64,000 bases of DNA from assembly GCA_949358305.1 (NCBI GenBank), contig OX442314.1:36863211-36927210 (forward strand), read 5' to 3'. This DNA is from Strigamia acuminata (taxonomy: Eukaryota; Arthropoda; Chilopoda; Geophilomorpha; Linotaeniidae). Shown piece by piece: positions 1-9,632 of this stretch; position 1 is the first letter of the stretch, and every line of letters starts with the position of its first letter. Made by a program: the position numbers and the translations under genes. The notes beneath the pieces were generated by a model that had not been told where the DNA came from, made no database searches, and saw only the letters and a program-made list of their open reading frames with translations.

Positions 1-129
1 ATGCATTTTTTATCTAAAAAATTTTTTTTCTAACAAAAATGCATTTTTTTCACACAAAAATGCTTTTTTCACACCAAAATTCATAATTTCAGCAGATAAT
101 GGATTGTTTTGTGTAAAATGTAATATTTT

Positions 130-246
130 CGGCTCAAAATGCAATGTTTTCGGCCCAAAATGCAATGTTTTCGGCTCAAAATGCAATGTTTTCGGCTCAA
201 AATGCAATGTTTTCGGCTCAAAATGCAACGTTTTAGGCTCGAAATG
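130..246. repeat. 21-bp minisatellite
   Basis: Five head-to-tail units of 21 bp (130-150, 151-171, 172-192, 193-213, 214-234) of the form CGGCTCAAAATGCAATGTTTT, then a partial unit. The unit is a multiple of three, so open heptapeptide-repeat frames appear on both strands. They have no other coding support and I treat them as by-products. The flanks (1-129, 247-330) hold looser ATGCATTTTT-type repeats. Confidence 0.9.
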
Positions 247-330
247 AATTTATTGCTCGTGAAAATGCATTTATTCACCTACAAATGCATTTTTTCTTGC
301 TTGCAAATATTACAAAGACATAATTTCTGA

Positions 331-2430
331 ATATTCATGGCGCTATTAAAAGTGCACCAGGCCCCCCCAAAGCCTTAATCCTTCCCTGGCCATTCTACGT
401 TGCTAAAAAACAAATGTGACAATAATCACATGCAAATAAATTAACCCGAACATGAAAACTTCTACAAAAACTTAATGAAAACACATAGTTACAAAACCAG
501 ACCACGACCAACTACAGCGCTTCAATAACACGCAGCCACACCACCGAAAACCCACCGATGAACAACTGCGGTTAAATTCCCTCGAGTGACAACAATTCTA
601 CGACTACCATTCATGCCCGCACCAACTCAACCCTTTCATAACTCACTAATAATAATTTGCGTTTCCACCACTAAAGAACTTCTCCAATAACCCTTACAAT
701 CCACCACGGCTCAACCCTTTCCCTCCACGGCCCCACCCACCATCCTACAACTTTAACCCACTCCCGCGACACCCCTCCACCGCCAGATGGAGTCGTTGAA
801 AAGACGCTTTGGTCACGCGCACGTGGGACCTCTTGAGCGGAGCGAATGCTCGCTGAAATTCGTTACAGTTGAAGGCTGGACGCTAGCGTCTGTTACGGGG
901 GTGTGGAAAAGATGAGATTTCGGGTCGGGCCCAATTTCAAGAGCGGTTTTAGTTTAAAACAACTTTTGATTGATGAGTGTTTAGTGAAATAATCATTGAG
1001 GGTCGTTGGGGATGTTAAAAAGTGGTTTAAACATGAGCAAGCGTTGTCATTTGATGGTTTAATCTTGTCTAGGTTATTCCGTAATGGCTTCTGCGTTGTG
1101 TTGTGCCCTCTATTTATATGGAAATTAGTTGCGATACAATTTTGGGGTTAAAAAGAACGTTTTCAATTTCCATGAATTGTAGTTTTTTCTTCGAGGGGAG
1201 CGAAAATCGACGATAAAACCGTTTTGTGTCGATCCATTAAATGCACCTGTGGAGTGTATGTAAAAGTTTAAATATTCGTTTAAAAACACAAAAAAATAGA
1301 CCAAACTGAAATTAACTTTAAAAAAAATGCAATATAGGCCTATTTACTTTTAGTATTGTCATAAGAAGATTGTTTTTAAACAAAGTTTGGAATCATGACC
1401 ACCTTAAACTGAAAATGCAACAATAAAGTGCTTTAGCAGAATAATGAGTAAACTTTGTTGAAAAACAAAGAAATTAGCTTGAAAGAGCATTGTTTTATCT
1501 ACATTTTCACTTGAAAAAATACCAGTAGAACTTCAACTGATGATGAATTAAAAATTCATTACAAAATCAACACAGGGAAATAAGTTTGGAATCATACAAA
1601 TCTTAAGAAATAAATTTCGTATCAAACAAGAAAAGTGCTGTTTGAACCCATTTAAAATTTTTAAAAATCATGCAAATTTATTCAACTACTCATCTTATAT
1701 TGCCAATGAGTCAGCATTCACCATAGTTAGGTAATCAGATCACTTGTACAGTTAATCCAAAATGGTGCTACCCTCAGTTGAAAAGGAATACTCTGTAGCC
1801 AGAAAATGCGTGACTAGCTGTTTCCAGACATAGATGTAAATACAATTTGATTTTATTTAACTCGTGCTATGTTTTCAGCATTACTTGTATAATTACGTAA
1901 AAATATCGTGAATATGCTTAACAATTTTTTTTATTTTGAATGAGTGACAAAATCACTCAAAAAGGAGCTGCACTGTATAGGTATTGGAAAAACTGGAAAG
2001 TTTGCTTAAACAGCTTCGTGTCCCACTCCGTAGCTGTTCCTAACTGCCCTAGCATAACACATTTTTAATTGTAAGATTTTGTTAGAAGAGGTGGCAAGAT
2101 AAAAAAGCATTAAATTGAATTTTCTTAAGAAAGTGCATGTATTTTGACAAATAATCTTACACAACATTTATCATCCCGATTATACTTTTTTCCTTTTAGT
2201 TAGATTAAGATAGTACCGTACAATGCTTTTACATTCATACTTCTATAAAGATCGAAGGAATGAATAAGTATAAAGATACTAATAAGGAATGTCAGATTTT
2301 TGTTTCTCATGAATTAGGAAAGGATATTACATCGAGTATTGGAAACATACATACTGTATTAAGATGGCCTGGAAAGAAATTTTATTTTATTCTGGCAAAA
2401 GCCATCGTTCTCTTTCATTAGGAAAAAACT
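331..2430. other. no gene recognised
   Basis: About 2.1 kb without a supported reading frame. 700-930 is less AT-rich and includes a short palindromic GGACGCTAGCGTC stretch; the rest is AT-rich. From about 1690 onward fragments resemble the dispersed repeats found elsewhere (a sentence-like match to 3350-3560 around 1740-2000). No RNA gene or splice-supported exon was found. Confidence 0.5.
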
Positions 2431-4490
2431 AGTCAAGAAATTAGAAGCAGAGATAGTTGAAGAACAACTGTGGTGATCTCTAAATGAAATATAATATTTT
2501 CCTAAAAAACCTTTTTAATTTTAAAGAAATTTGGTTATTTATTAATTTTTATTTTTATTTTTATATCAGTACAATTAATTAGGTAGTTGCTGTGGTACCA
2601 GCTTTAAGTTTCAAGCCCTCATGGCATCCTGCGGGCTTGAACTGTTCACATCCTGTGTGGGAAGTGTCCACCATTTTGGAGAAAGTCTGGAAATTTCAAT
2701 GGGTTGCAAAAGTGCATTAGTAATTCGCTGCTGATGCTGAACAAATCCCCAGACTGTTCCGCAGGTGCAGTATATCGTGAGATATTCAAAATACGGACTA
2801 GGTTGAGGGCACTGGACAATGTGCAGTAAAAGATTGTGTGAATGGTTGGCTCTAGGTCGGACAATCTTCGTGCACTTCAAAATAGTGTGCAAGTTTCTAT
2901 TTTCACTCGAACTGTTTTGTTCTTGGAATCATAGCACCTGTACAGGCCTCTAACCGATGAGTATCCGATCATTACAGCCAAGAACAACATGTCAGCTACA
3001 TATGAGTTCATATCGTCCCACCCAGTTTAAGGTCCAACCTGAAAAAACAATGTCTGAAAGTGATTTCTGACCAGTGGACATCTGAACAAGGAAGAAAAAG
3101 AGGACATGCAGTCGGCACCAAACACCTCATATCCCACATACTGACAGAAGATGGCCTGTCACATCAAATTTTTGAGGATACTTTATCATCAAAAGACCAA
3201 CGGAACCAAAAATGTTGCAATGAAGGAAAACACCACTGTCCCAACCTAGTAGTACGTGCCTCCTTGTGGGTCTCCACAAGTCGCTATATTTTGCAGAAGG
3301 GCAGCTTAATTGGATAGTTAAATATGCTGCCATGTAGTTTATTTCTGCTGGCAGCACAATTAATCCAAAATGGCTGTACACTCAATTGAAGAGGAATAGC
3401 CAGAAAGTCAGTGACTCGCCGTGTCTAGACACAGATGTTAACACATTTTGATTTGCTAACTCAGTGCTATGTTTTCAGCATTACTAGTACAGCTACATAA
3501 ACATAAGTTAAGCAACAATGCCTAACAATCTTTTTTCGTTTTGAGTGAATGACAAAAATCACTCACAAAAAGAGCTGCACTGCAACAGTAAAGGTGTTGG
3601 AAAAACTGGAAAGTTGGTTCAAACAGCTGCGGATCACACCATGTCTACCATGTCTTTTCTAAGTGAAATAGTGTGTTATTTAAATATAGCAGGTTATCGC
3701 GAGAAAGTAGTTAATAAAGTAAAGTTGCTTCTCAATAAAGGGCAGTGCAAAGATATTTTGTTTAATTATTAATTTTTTTTGTGTTTTCTTATCAGTACAA
3801 TAAAGGAGTTTTTTATTTGAAAGGATGGCAGTGATTGCATTGTCGCTGTCATATTAGTCAATAGTCATGATAGCCACAATGACACAATTTGTCAGTAATA
3901 CTGTAACCACCAACCATACTCTTCAGCTCCACACATCATTTTTAATTGTTAAGTTTTCTTATAAGAGTTTTTTTTTTTAAAAATTTTTGTTGAAAATGTT
4001 TATTATCTCAAGAAAGCAAATGAAAATCTACCAAAAGGCTTCTGGAAATATTCAGCACCGTATTTCACTATTTTTGTATTGCATTTTTGTATTAATGTTT
4101 AATTTTTAATTTTATTAGGAGTTGTTTCAATTTACTATTGAAATTATGTTCTTTTATTTGTTATTTTTGCAGTTACAATTTCTCTGTAAGGCCAGTTACA
4201 CTAACATTTATGGTTATGATAATTGTTAACTTAAGTTTTGAATTTTGTGTTCGATTATGGTTTTACTTTTGCTTCTTCCGCACATTTTTTTCAGATTGCC
4301 ATAACCATGCCAAAAAACTTTTTAAAAAGAACTTTTTCTTAAAAATATTAAAAACAAAATATATGTGGCAGATAATGATTTTTATTTTAACCAGGTTTAG
4401 CTTGGTTTCAGAATTTAACGACCCGTTATTGGATAGAAAAAAAGAAAAACAACACGCAATTCTTACCAAAAGTGTCGGAAATTAAGTTTC
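2431..4490. repeat. mosaic dispersed repeat, first copy
   Basis: Built from modules that recur through the window. Module alpha (2584-2700; also near 24441, 30964, 49756) contains GTAACAGCTTTAAGTTTCAA-like sequence. Module beta (3253-3375; also near 22440, 25515, 27129, 31553, 34577, 50347) contains CTCCTTGTGGGTCTCCACAA. Module gamma (3573-3680; also near 22760, 25760, 27400, 33109, 34878, 51054, 53052) contains GTGTTGGAAAAACTGGAAAG. Module delta (4014-4125 and about a dozen later copies) contains CTGGAAATATTC. Short open frames here differ between copies and are not credible genes. Confidence 0.8.
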
Positions 4491-4599
4491 TGGATACAGG
4501 GCTCTGATATTATCCAGGAGAGCATGGAAGGGGTCAATGCCTCTGTCTCTGTTATCTTTGAACCACAGATATTCGCACAGGTGGTCGGCCAGGTTTTCA

Positions 4600-5190
4600 G
4601 CTTTGATCCACTTAATAGGATATCGATAGAATTTGGTCTAAAAAGACAAGATAGTAGGCCTACATGTTGTACAAAATGGCGATAACGACAGTATGATGCA
4701 ATTCAAATAAATACGATGAAAAGCCAACGAGAAGCATTAAATTTGTAGTAAATACATTACCGAAGAGAACAACTAGTCAAACAAAATTAAACCGAAATTC
4801 AAACCAATTGAAACCCGAGAACTGATAAATTAAAGGAAGCGGCGAGCACGAACAAATCACCGACAGAACAGAAAAACAACGACTTTCTTCTTCAACTGTG
4901 GAGAATCATTGCGCATGCCCGACTTACTCTCGGACCCAACTCAACATCAATACTCTCGAATTGTTTATACCAAGGTAACACTGAAAATTATTCTATCTCA
5001 TGAGATTTTAGTGATTTTATCTGCTATTTATCTTTTTAATTATCTAATTATCTACGATGCTACCATCGTACTACCGTTCAACTGTGGCTTGCATGGCATG
5101 AGGGGAGAATCAGAATCTGCGTGTCAAAGATTCAAATCTTTCATAGGATTCGAACGGGATTCTTAAAGATTTAGATAATTATTTTAATTA
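4600..5190. repeat. three-copy dispersed repeat (copy 1)
   Basis: About 560 bp that recurs at about 48380-48990 and 63520-63990 with high similarity, including GATAGTAGGCCTACATGTTG and TTGCGCATGCCCGACTTACT. On the minus strand two copies hold a short frame rich in hydrophobic residues (86 codons at 48416-48676, 66 codons at 63571-63771) that could encode two membrane segments. The frame is not preserved at the same length in all copies, so I do not call it a gene. Confidence 0.75.
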
Positions 5191-5230
5191 ACTATTTCAA
5201 AGATGACAACACAAAATTAGTGTGCAAGTC

Positions 5231-6223
5231 TTATTTTTCAGGTAGCAGCCACTGATGTGTGAGCGCATCTTTTGCCGACGAACGTTTTTTAGGATCAATA
5301 CACAACATTGGCAACAAAAACTGCGAAAACTCTCGCGCTTGCTCTTCATCCCAACCATGTTCTCTAGTAAGCAAATTAAACAATCCACGCTTTTCTTTCC
5401 CTCCCACTGTTTTAAAAATACTAATCATGTGTTGCATGTCCTCATGTCGACTCTCCTCAGCATGAATCGCAAACAACAAATGGCGGGTCGCCAAACCAAA
5501 CGCCAAGCAAGCTGTGCTCCAAACATCGGCATTCGGTCCGTAATCCCCACCCAACAAAACCTCCGGACAACGATACGCACTCGACTGAATAACAGCACAG
5601 AAATGTCGATCAATCCAACACCCATTTCCCAGATCGGTTACCGTAACCGCCATGTCCGACCCATTCTTCACCAAACAGATATTATCCGGTTTAATATCCG
5701 TATGTATTATCCCACACGTGGTGTGTAGAAAATCCAGCGCTTCGAGCACCTGAGATATAATTCTTTTCACACTAGCTAACGGCAGACCTTCTCCGCTCGA
5801 CTTAATCGTGTATTCGAACAGATCATGGCCCAAAAGCTCAAACACCAAGCACACGTGAGTGCCGTGAGTGCCGATTAATTTAAATTTGTGCAGTAGTTTA
5901 ACTGTTTTGCCCTCGTGGGCACCGTCGGGGTCGCAATGGCGTATGTGCTTGTGAAGTTTAATTTCCACTGAAGCCATTTTTGCGACCGTTGACCCGCTTC
6001 TCATGATTTTCAACGCGACCTGCAGTTTGTCGCATTCGTCCCAGCACAGCCAAACGGTTGAGCAAATTCCGCAACCGAGTTTGCTTAGGACTGTGTATCG
6101 GTTGCAAAATGTTTTACCGATTTTCACTCGACAATAACTCCCCAGATCCCGTGGATTTTCGAAGGAGTCTTTGCTTTCGTAATAGTCGGCTATCGGGCGA
6201 TTCGGCTTGACTTTTCGCTCCAT
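5231..6223 (-). CDS. SRPK-like serine/threonine protein kinase (spacer-less)
   Basis: A 330-residue protein kinase of the SR-protein kinase family; such kinases phosphorylate Arg/Ser-rich domains. Visible motifs: glycine loop KLGCGICSTV (48-57), VALKIM lysine (K72), αC glutamate near E87, catalytic HTDIKPDN (174-181, D176), DLG in place of DFG (197-199), YRCPEVLLG (217-225) and DVWSTACLAF (233-242). HTDIKP, DLGN-CW and DVWSTAC-AF are typical SRPK signatures. The long spacer that SRPKs carry between catalytic loop and DLG is reduced to a few residues, so this is close to a minimal kinase core. The frame has no introns. I start at the ATG at 6223; an open extension upstream runs through an ATTC microsatellite and is unlikely to be translated. 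Decayed partial copies lie on the plus strand at seven other places in the window. All catalytic residues are present, so it could be active. Confidence 0.85.
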   Translation of the reverse strand: MERKVKPNRPIADYYESKDSFENPRDLGSYCRVKIGKTFCNRYTVLSKLGCGICSTVWLCWDECDKLQVALKIMRSGSTVAKMASVEIKLHKHIRHCDPDGAHEGKTVKLLHKFKLIGTHGTHVCLVFELLGHDLFEYTIKSSGEGLPLASVKRIISQVLEALDFLHTTCGIIHTDIKPDNICLVKNGSDMAVTVTDLGNGCWIDRHFCAVIQSSAYRCPEVLLGGDYGPNADVWSTACLAFGLATRHLLFAIHAEESRHEDMQHMISIFKTVGGKEKRGLFNLLTREHGWDEEQAREFSQFLLPMLCIDPKKRSSAKDALTHQWLLPEK

Positions 6224-6230
6224 TTTTTTT

Positions 6231-6268
6231 AATGAATGAATGACTGAATGAATGAATGAATGAATTGT
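6231..6268. repeat. ATTC/GAAT tetranucleotide microsatellite
   Basis: A run of (GAAT)n interrupted once by GACT, lying just upstream of the kinase start on the minus strand. It would encode an Ile-His-Ser pattern if read in frame with the kinase, which argues against a start further upstream. Confidence 0.9.
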
Positions 6269-6275
6269 GGCGACT

Positions 6276-7140
6276 GCTAAGCGATCTGTTTGTGTTTTGT
6301 AGGCTTCAGATTGCTGTTTACATATACAAGATTTCGAGTAACGTTTGTTAAATGTTCCATATGTCACGGCAACGTTGTGGAAACGTAATTTGAGCATTTG
6401 CAGTTTGATGAACATTAATAATTATAAAAAATTCAATGGTTTATATGTGGTTCATATTCAATTAATTGTTGATGAATTACCACCCAGTATTTATTATTTT
6501 ATTGATGTTGGTAAAAATTTGCAAGAAACACTTACTGATAATGCAGGTGCATGAAGGCAGACACGTTGTGAACCTAAAGAATATGACATTTTGCATGATG
6601 GAAGTGATGAACAAACTTTCATTGTGCCAAACAAGTGTGAGAACTACCTAGTAACTAGACGAACATACAGAAATTTATCCGAGTCAAGTTTTAGAAAAAC
6701 AATTGTGACAGTTACCATTAAAGGTGAAGTATACGATCTAGTTTTTGTGCGTTATTATTATTTGAAGCATGGAGATGTACCCATTAAAGTCCAAGCTCGT
6801 GGCAATAGAAAAGACAAAACTGTGCCATTTTATCGCACCTGCGATTCAACCAAAACACAACTAACAAGTAAGCTCTGCACATGGGAGTGTAAAAAGAAAT
6901 CAAATTAGTGACTTTTGTTGTCACAACAATCCCAAATCTGTATCTATTATGGGGTTTGGTGTATCTTTTAAACTTGGCAATAACTTTAAAAACAATCAAC
7001 ACATAGCACTTGAAATTATTTATTTCAAAAATGACATAATGGAATGAAAAAATAAACATAAAAATAACATAATTATGTACACAGTATTCAAGTTTGTACG
7101 CATGAAATTGTAAAAGTTGTTATTTTCAACTTTGTTTCAT
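6276..7140 (+). other. unknown ORF of 105 codons in repeat-like DNA
   Basis: The only notable frame is 6591-6908 (105 residues, with KTIVTVTIKGEVYDLVFVRYYY and a Cys pair near the end). I do not recognise it. A GTAAGC splice-donor-like site follows ACAACTAACA near 6870, so the last codons may be intronic. No upstream exon or promoter was identified. It could be a fragment of a transposon-associated gene next to the DUF4817 remnant. The remainder of the interval is AT-rich and featureless. Confidence 0.25.
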
Positions 7141-7145
7141 TAAAA

Positions 7146-7709
7146 ATGGCTGCTTTTACAAATGGTGAAATGTTAGAAATGATAATAATTTATTGAGAAT
7201 GTCGTAGAAATTTGACAGCTACATCCACCGAATATCAAAATCGTTTTCCTAACGCTCGTCATCCAGATCGAAAGACAATTCGAAGGATTCTAACTCACCT
7301 GCAAACCACAGGAAGTTTAAGGCCACCACCTCGAATCAGACTGCTCCAACAACTTGATGTTGACAATGTTGATGTTCTCGGCTATTTTAATTTGCATCCA
7401 CATACTAGCATTTCAGCTGTGTCAGAAGAATATGGACTTCATAAACATTCTTCATAAACACAAATCTCATGCATATCATTTGACTCGGGTACAGGCATTG
7501 GAAAGAGAAGATGACACCCAACTGCGTTTAGATTTTTGCAACTTCATGTTAAGTGAAATTGATTTATATGAAGACTTCAATAGACATCGGTAACTTGCAT
7601 TACTGGTCTGATACAAATCCTCATTGCAAAAGAGAGCAGAAGCATCAATATCAATGGTCAGTCAATGTATGGTGTGGAGTTTACAATTCATCAATCATTG
7701 GCCCAATGA
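7146..7709 (+). pseudogene. broken DUF4817-type (Tc1/mariner-related) transposase
   Basis: Reads as the N-terminal helix-turn-helix and start of the catalytic domain of the DUF4817 transposase group. The order is an opening with NGEMLEM, then YQNRFPNARHPDRKTIRRI, a TGSLRPPPR linker, a second HTH (HPHTSISAVSEEYGLHK), then HLTRVQALEREDDTQLRLDFC and WSVNVWCGVYNSSIIGPMM. Three breaks are seen: a TGA at 7194-7196 where relatives usually have glycine, a frame change near 7445, and another with a stop near 7592. The homology ends abruptly at 7709 where a GGCTGG repeat arm begins, so the C-terminal catalytic part is missing. It cannot make a functional enzyme. Confidence 0.75.
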
Positions 7710-8035
7710 TGTAAGGGCTGGCAAATTACAATTAATTATTTCATTCAATGCTATCAGGGAATAAAGAGCTAAAACTTAAAGTCCTGACACATATTAAATA
7801 ATCACTTTATTAATTACTTTATTTTATTTTATTTTTAAATATTAAAAAAGGCTGAAAAATAAAAGGCTGGCAAATAGTAGGCTGGCACTGCCAGAGGCTG
7901 GCACAATATAATCCAACATATAAAACCAAAAATAGTAAGAAATGAGGCTAAAACAGAAAAGGCTAAACCATTAAAAGGCTGGCAAATCTTACAAACTAAC
8001 CTACGGAGGCTTTGTTGAACAACCAATCAAGTATG
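7709..8035. repeat. GGCTGG-motif repeat arm, copy 1
   Basis: Closely matches 22030-22315. It opens with GTAAGGGCTGGCAAATTACA and contains at least five further GGCTGGCA or GGCTAAA motifs spaced irregularly. Copy 2 pairs with an inverted array at 21150-21285 around a transposase-like frame, so this is probably a transposon end or a non-autonomous derivative. It abuts the broken DUF4817 transposase. Confidence 0.7.
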
Positions 8036-8345
8036 TTTACGGATTATTACTTCGACAAATAAACATTCTGTTGCTTTTAAATTGAGTAAATTTTATTCAA
8101 AATTTAATCAACCAAATAAAATATTCGAACCACCAAAACCGAAACTCGTAGAGCCGATTCGTAATGGTACTTCGTACGAGGATGCAATGTAGTGATAAAT
8201 ATTTTCTGATATACCGATACATTTTGGAATGTGGGCTTACGACACAAGACAAAATGTGTGTTGTCAGTCAAACGTTACCAATTAAAGGAAGAAAGCCTAC
8301 TCCGTCGGAATCACAACGTACAATAAACGTATACACTTGTTTCAT

Positions 8346-8353
8346 TATATAAG
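8346..8353 (+). promoter_or_regulatory. candidate TATA box of the AAA-ATPase-like gene
   Basis: TATATAAG lies 42 bp upstream of the ATG at 8395, leaving room for a short 5' leader. Position and sequence fit a TATA box; no initiator element was confirmed. The 300 bp before it hold nothing recognisable. Confidence 0.35.
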
Positions 8354-8394
8354 CGAAACATTGTATACACAGATTTATAACATTCTTGTCCAGC

Positions 8395-9192
8395 ATGGCG
8401 CAGAACTGGACAAGCCTTCGACGCAGCTTTGTTGAAGATGTTCAGTGTAATTTATACATAGACAAGACGAGAGTTTTAAGACATTATGAAAAACCTGGAC
8501 GAAAAATCTGTCGTTTACCGAAAGGTTTCGGAAAAACGACCTTACTGGCGACGATCGGATGTTTTTTCGGAACGAGTTTGGATCCGAGCGACTCCTCGTA
8601 CACCAAACATGGAAAACATTTTATGACTGAGGTGTTTACTCACGAAATTGCGCAAAAATTCGAGGTGAATGGTTACAGGAGTCTGAGAAGAACATTTGGC
8701 AAGTTTATTCCGGTTTATTTCGCATTCCCGCACGCATGCGCAGGCTATTACCAGTGTTTTGCAAGTAGGATCAACGATTTAATGCGGGAATTCGTATTCA
8801 AAGAAGATTATTCGTTTCTGTTTCGTTACGTTGAACGAGATTTCGGTGTCCAAGAGATGCGCCAACTGTGTACACTGTGTTTCAGCTTGTATTGTAAATA
8901 TGGGCGTCAGGTTATTTTGCTGGTTGATGATTGCGAGCAACCGTTTTACGCGCGGAAACAATACCGAAGAGAGGTCGCCGACGGAGAGGATTATATCGGT
9001 TTGTTTTCGGACGTAAATAAGATGTTTGCTGATGCTGATTGTGTTCATTCTCTAATAATGACATCTGCTGATGAAATGTATCCAGCAAATCGTGAGGATG
9101 ACACTTTAAGTAATAAGAGGTTTTTGAGGTCGTTTTTTGAGTGCTATGATAATTCAAAAAGACTTTCAATTAGTTGTCGCGCTCAACTCTAA
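8395..9192 (+). CDS. AAA-ATPase-like protein (PF09820-like), 3' end altered by insertion
   Basis: Resembles the predicted AAA-ATPase family often found fused to a PD-(D/E)XK-type nuclease. Visible features: an N-terminal block ending YIDKTRVL; FGKTTLLATIGCFFG, matching the family's FGKS P-loop; FIPVYFAFPHA; and VILLVDDCEQPFYA at the Walker B position, where the family usually has IDEYD-P. The start is the ATG at 8395, a TTG three codons upstream being less likely. Codons 8395-9174 give 260 residues; the last five codons and the TAA come from the LTR of element A. On the far side of the insertion the original frame meets TGA at once (20879-20881). The intact gene therefore encoded about 260 residues, roughly half a typical family member and with no nuclease domain. 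The 5' upstream 350 bp hold no other gene. Function is unknown. Confidence 0.6.
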   Translation: MAQNWTSLRRSFVEDVQCNLYIDKTRVLRHYEKPGRKICRLPKGFGKTTLLATIGCFFGTSLDPSDSSYTKHGKHFMTEVFTHEIAQKFEVNGYRSLRRTFGKFIPVYFAFPHACAGYYQCFASRINDLMREFVFKEDYSFLFRYVERDFGVQEMRQLCTLCFSLYCKYGRQVILLVDDCEQPFYARKQYRREVADGEDYIGLFSDVNKMFADADCVHSLIMTSADEMYPANREDDTLSNKRFLRSFFECYDNSKRLSISCRAQL

Positions 9193-9632
9193 CCGTCGCT
9201 AACTCGTGGGTTGATTACTTAATTCGACTAACTCACTACCGCTTTGCTCAAGCGGTTTACCCAAAGAAATGATTACACAGATATAAAAGGTAAAATATAA
9301 TATAGATTTATTCTGCGGGGCAATGTACAGATATATCTTATATATATATATATAAAGGGTAAGTAAAAGGTAAATCGGAATGGGTGATGGGAAATGGAAA
9401 GGCAAAGGTAAGATGAAAGCTGGCTGGAATCGGCGAGGTCGTCTGTTGTCTCGTGCGTGTCCAAGATGGCGTCCTCGTTGTAGCAACGTGATGTCGTCTT
9501 GGGCCGGCGTGGCAATATGGCGTCCTCGGCTCGTCTCTGGCTGGTCCTTCGGGCTCACGCTGGTCGGGCGCGAGTGAATGCTTAGTTAAAAGGCTTACTT
9601 CGGTCTGTTGTCTAGGTTTTTTGTGTGGTGTC
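9175..9632 (-). repeat. element A 3' LTR, truncated
   Basis: Matches 19854-20313 almost base for base; the one difference seen is a TA unit in the (TA)n run. The match stops at 9632, where the sequence passes directly into ORF3. The missing part corresponds to 20314-20874, i.e. most of U3, and the polypurine tract is gone too. Confidence 0.9.

Noticed and set aside
130-246. Regular repeats as a CRISPR-like array
   Set aside because: Units are directly adjacent with no unique spacers, and the surrounding DNA is eukaryotic. It is a minisatellite.
2611-3381. Short frames on both strands in the first mosaic repeat
   Set aside because: Counterparts in other copies are shifted or broken, as expected for non-coding repeats.
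5120-5170. tRNA T-arm-like GATTCGAA stretches (also near 48935)
   Set aside because: No acceptor, D-arm or anticodon arm can be formed around them.
6224-6415. N-terminal extension of the kinase by 64 codons
   Set aside because: It reads through a tetranucleotide microsatellite, and the kinase homology begins after the ATG at 6223.
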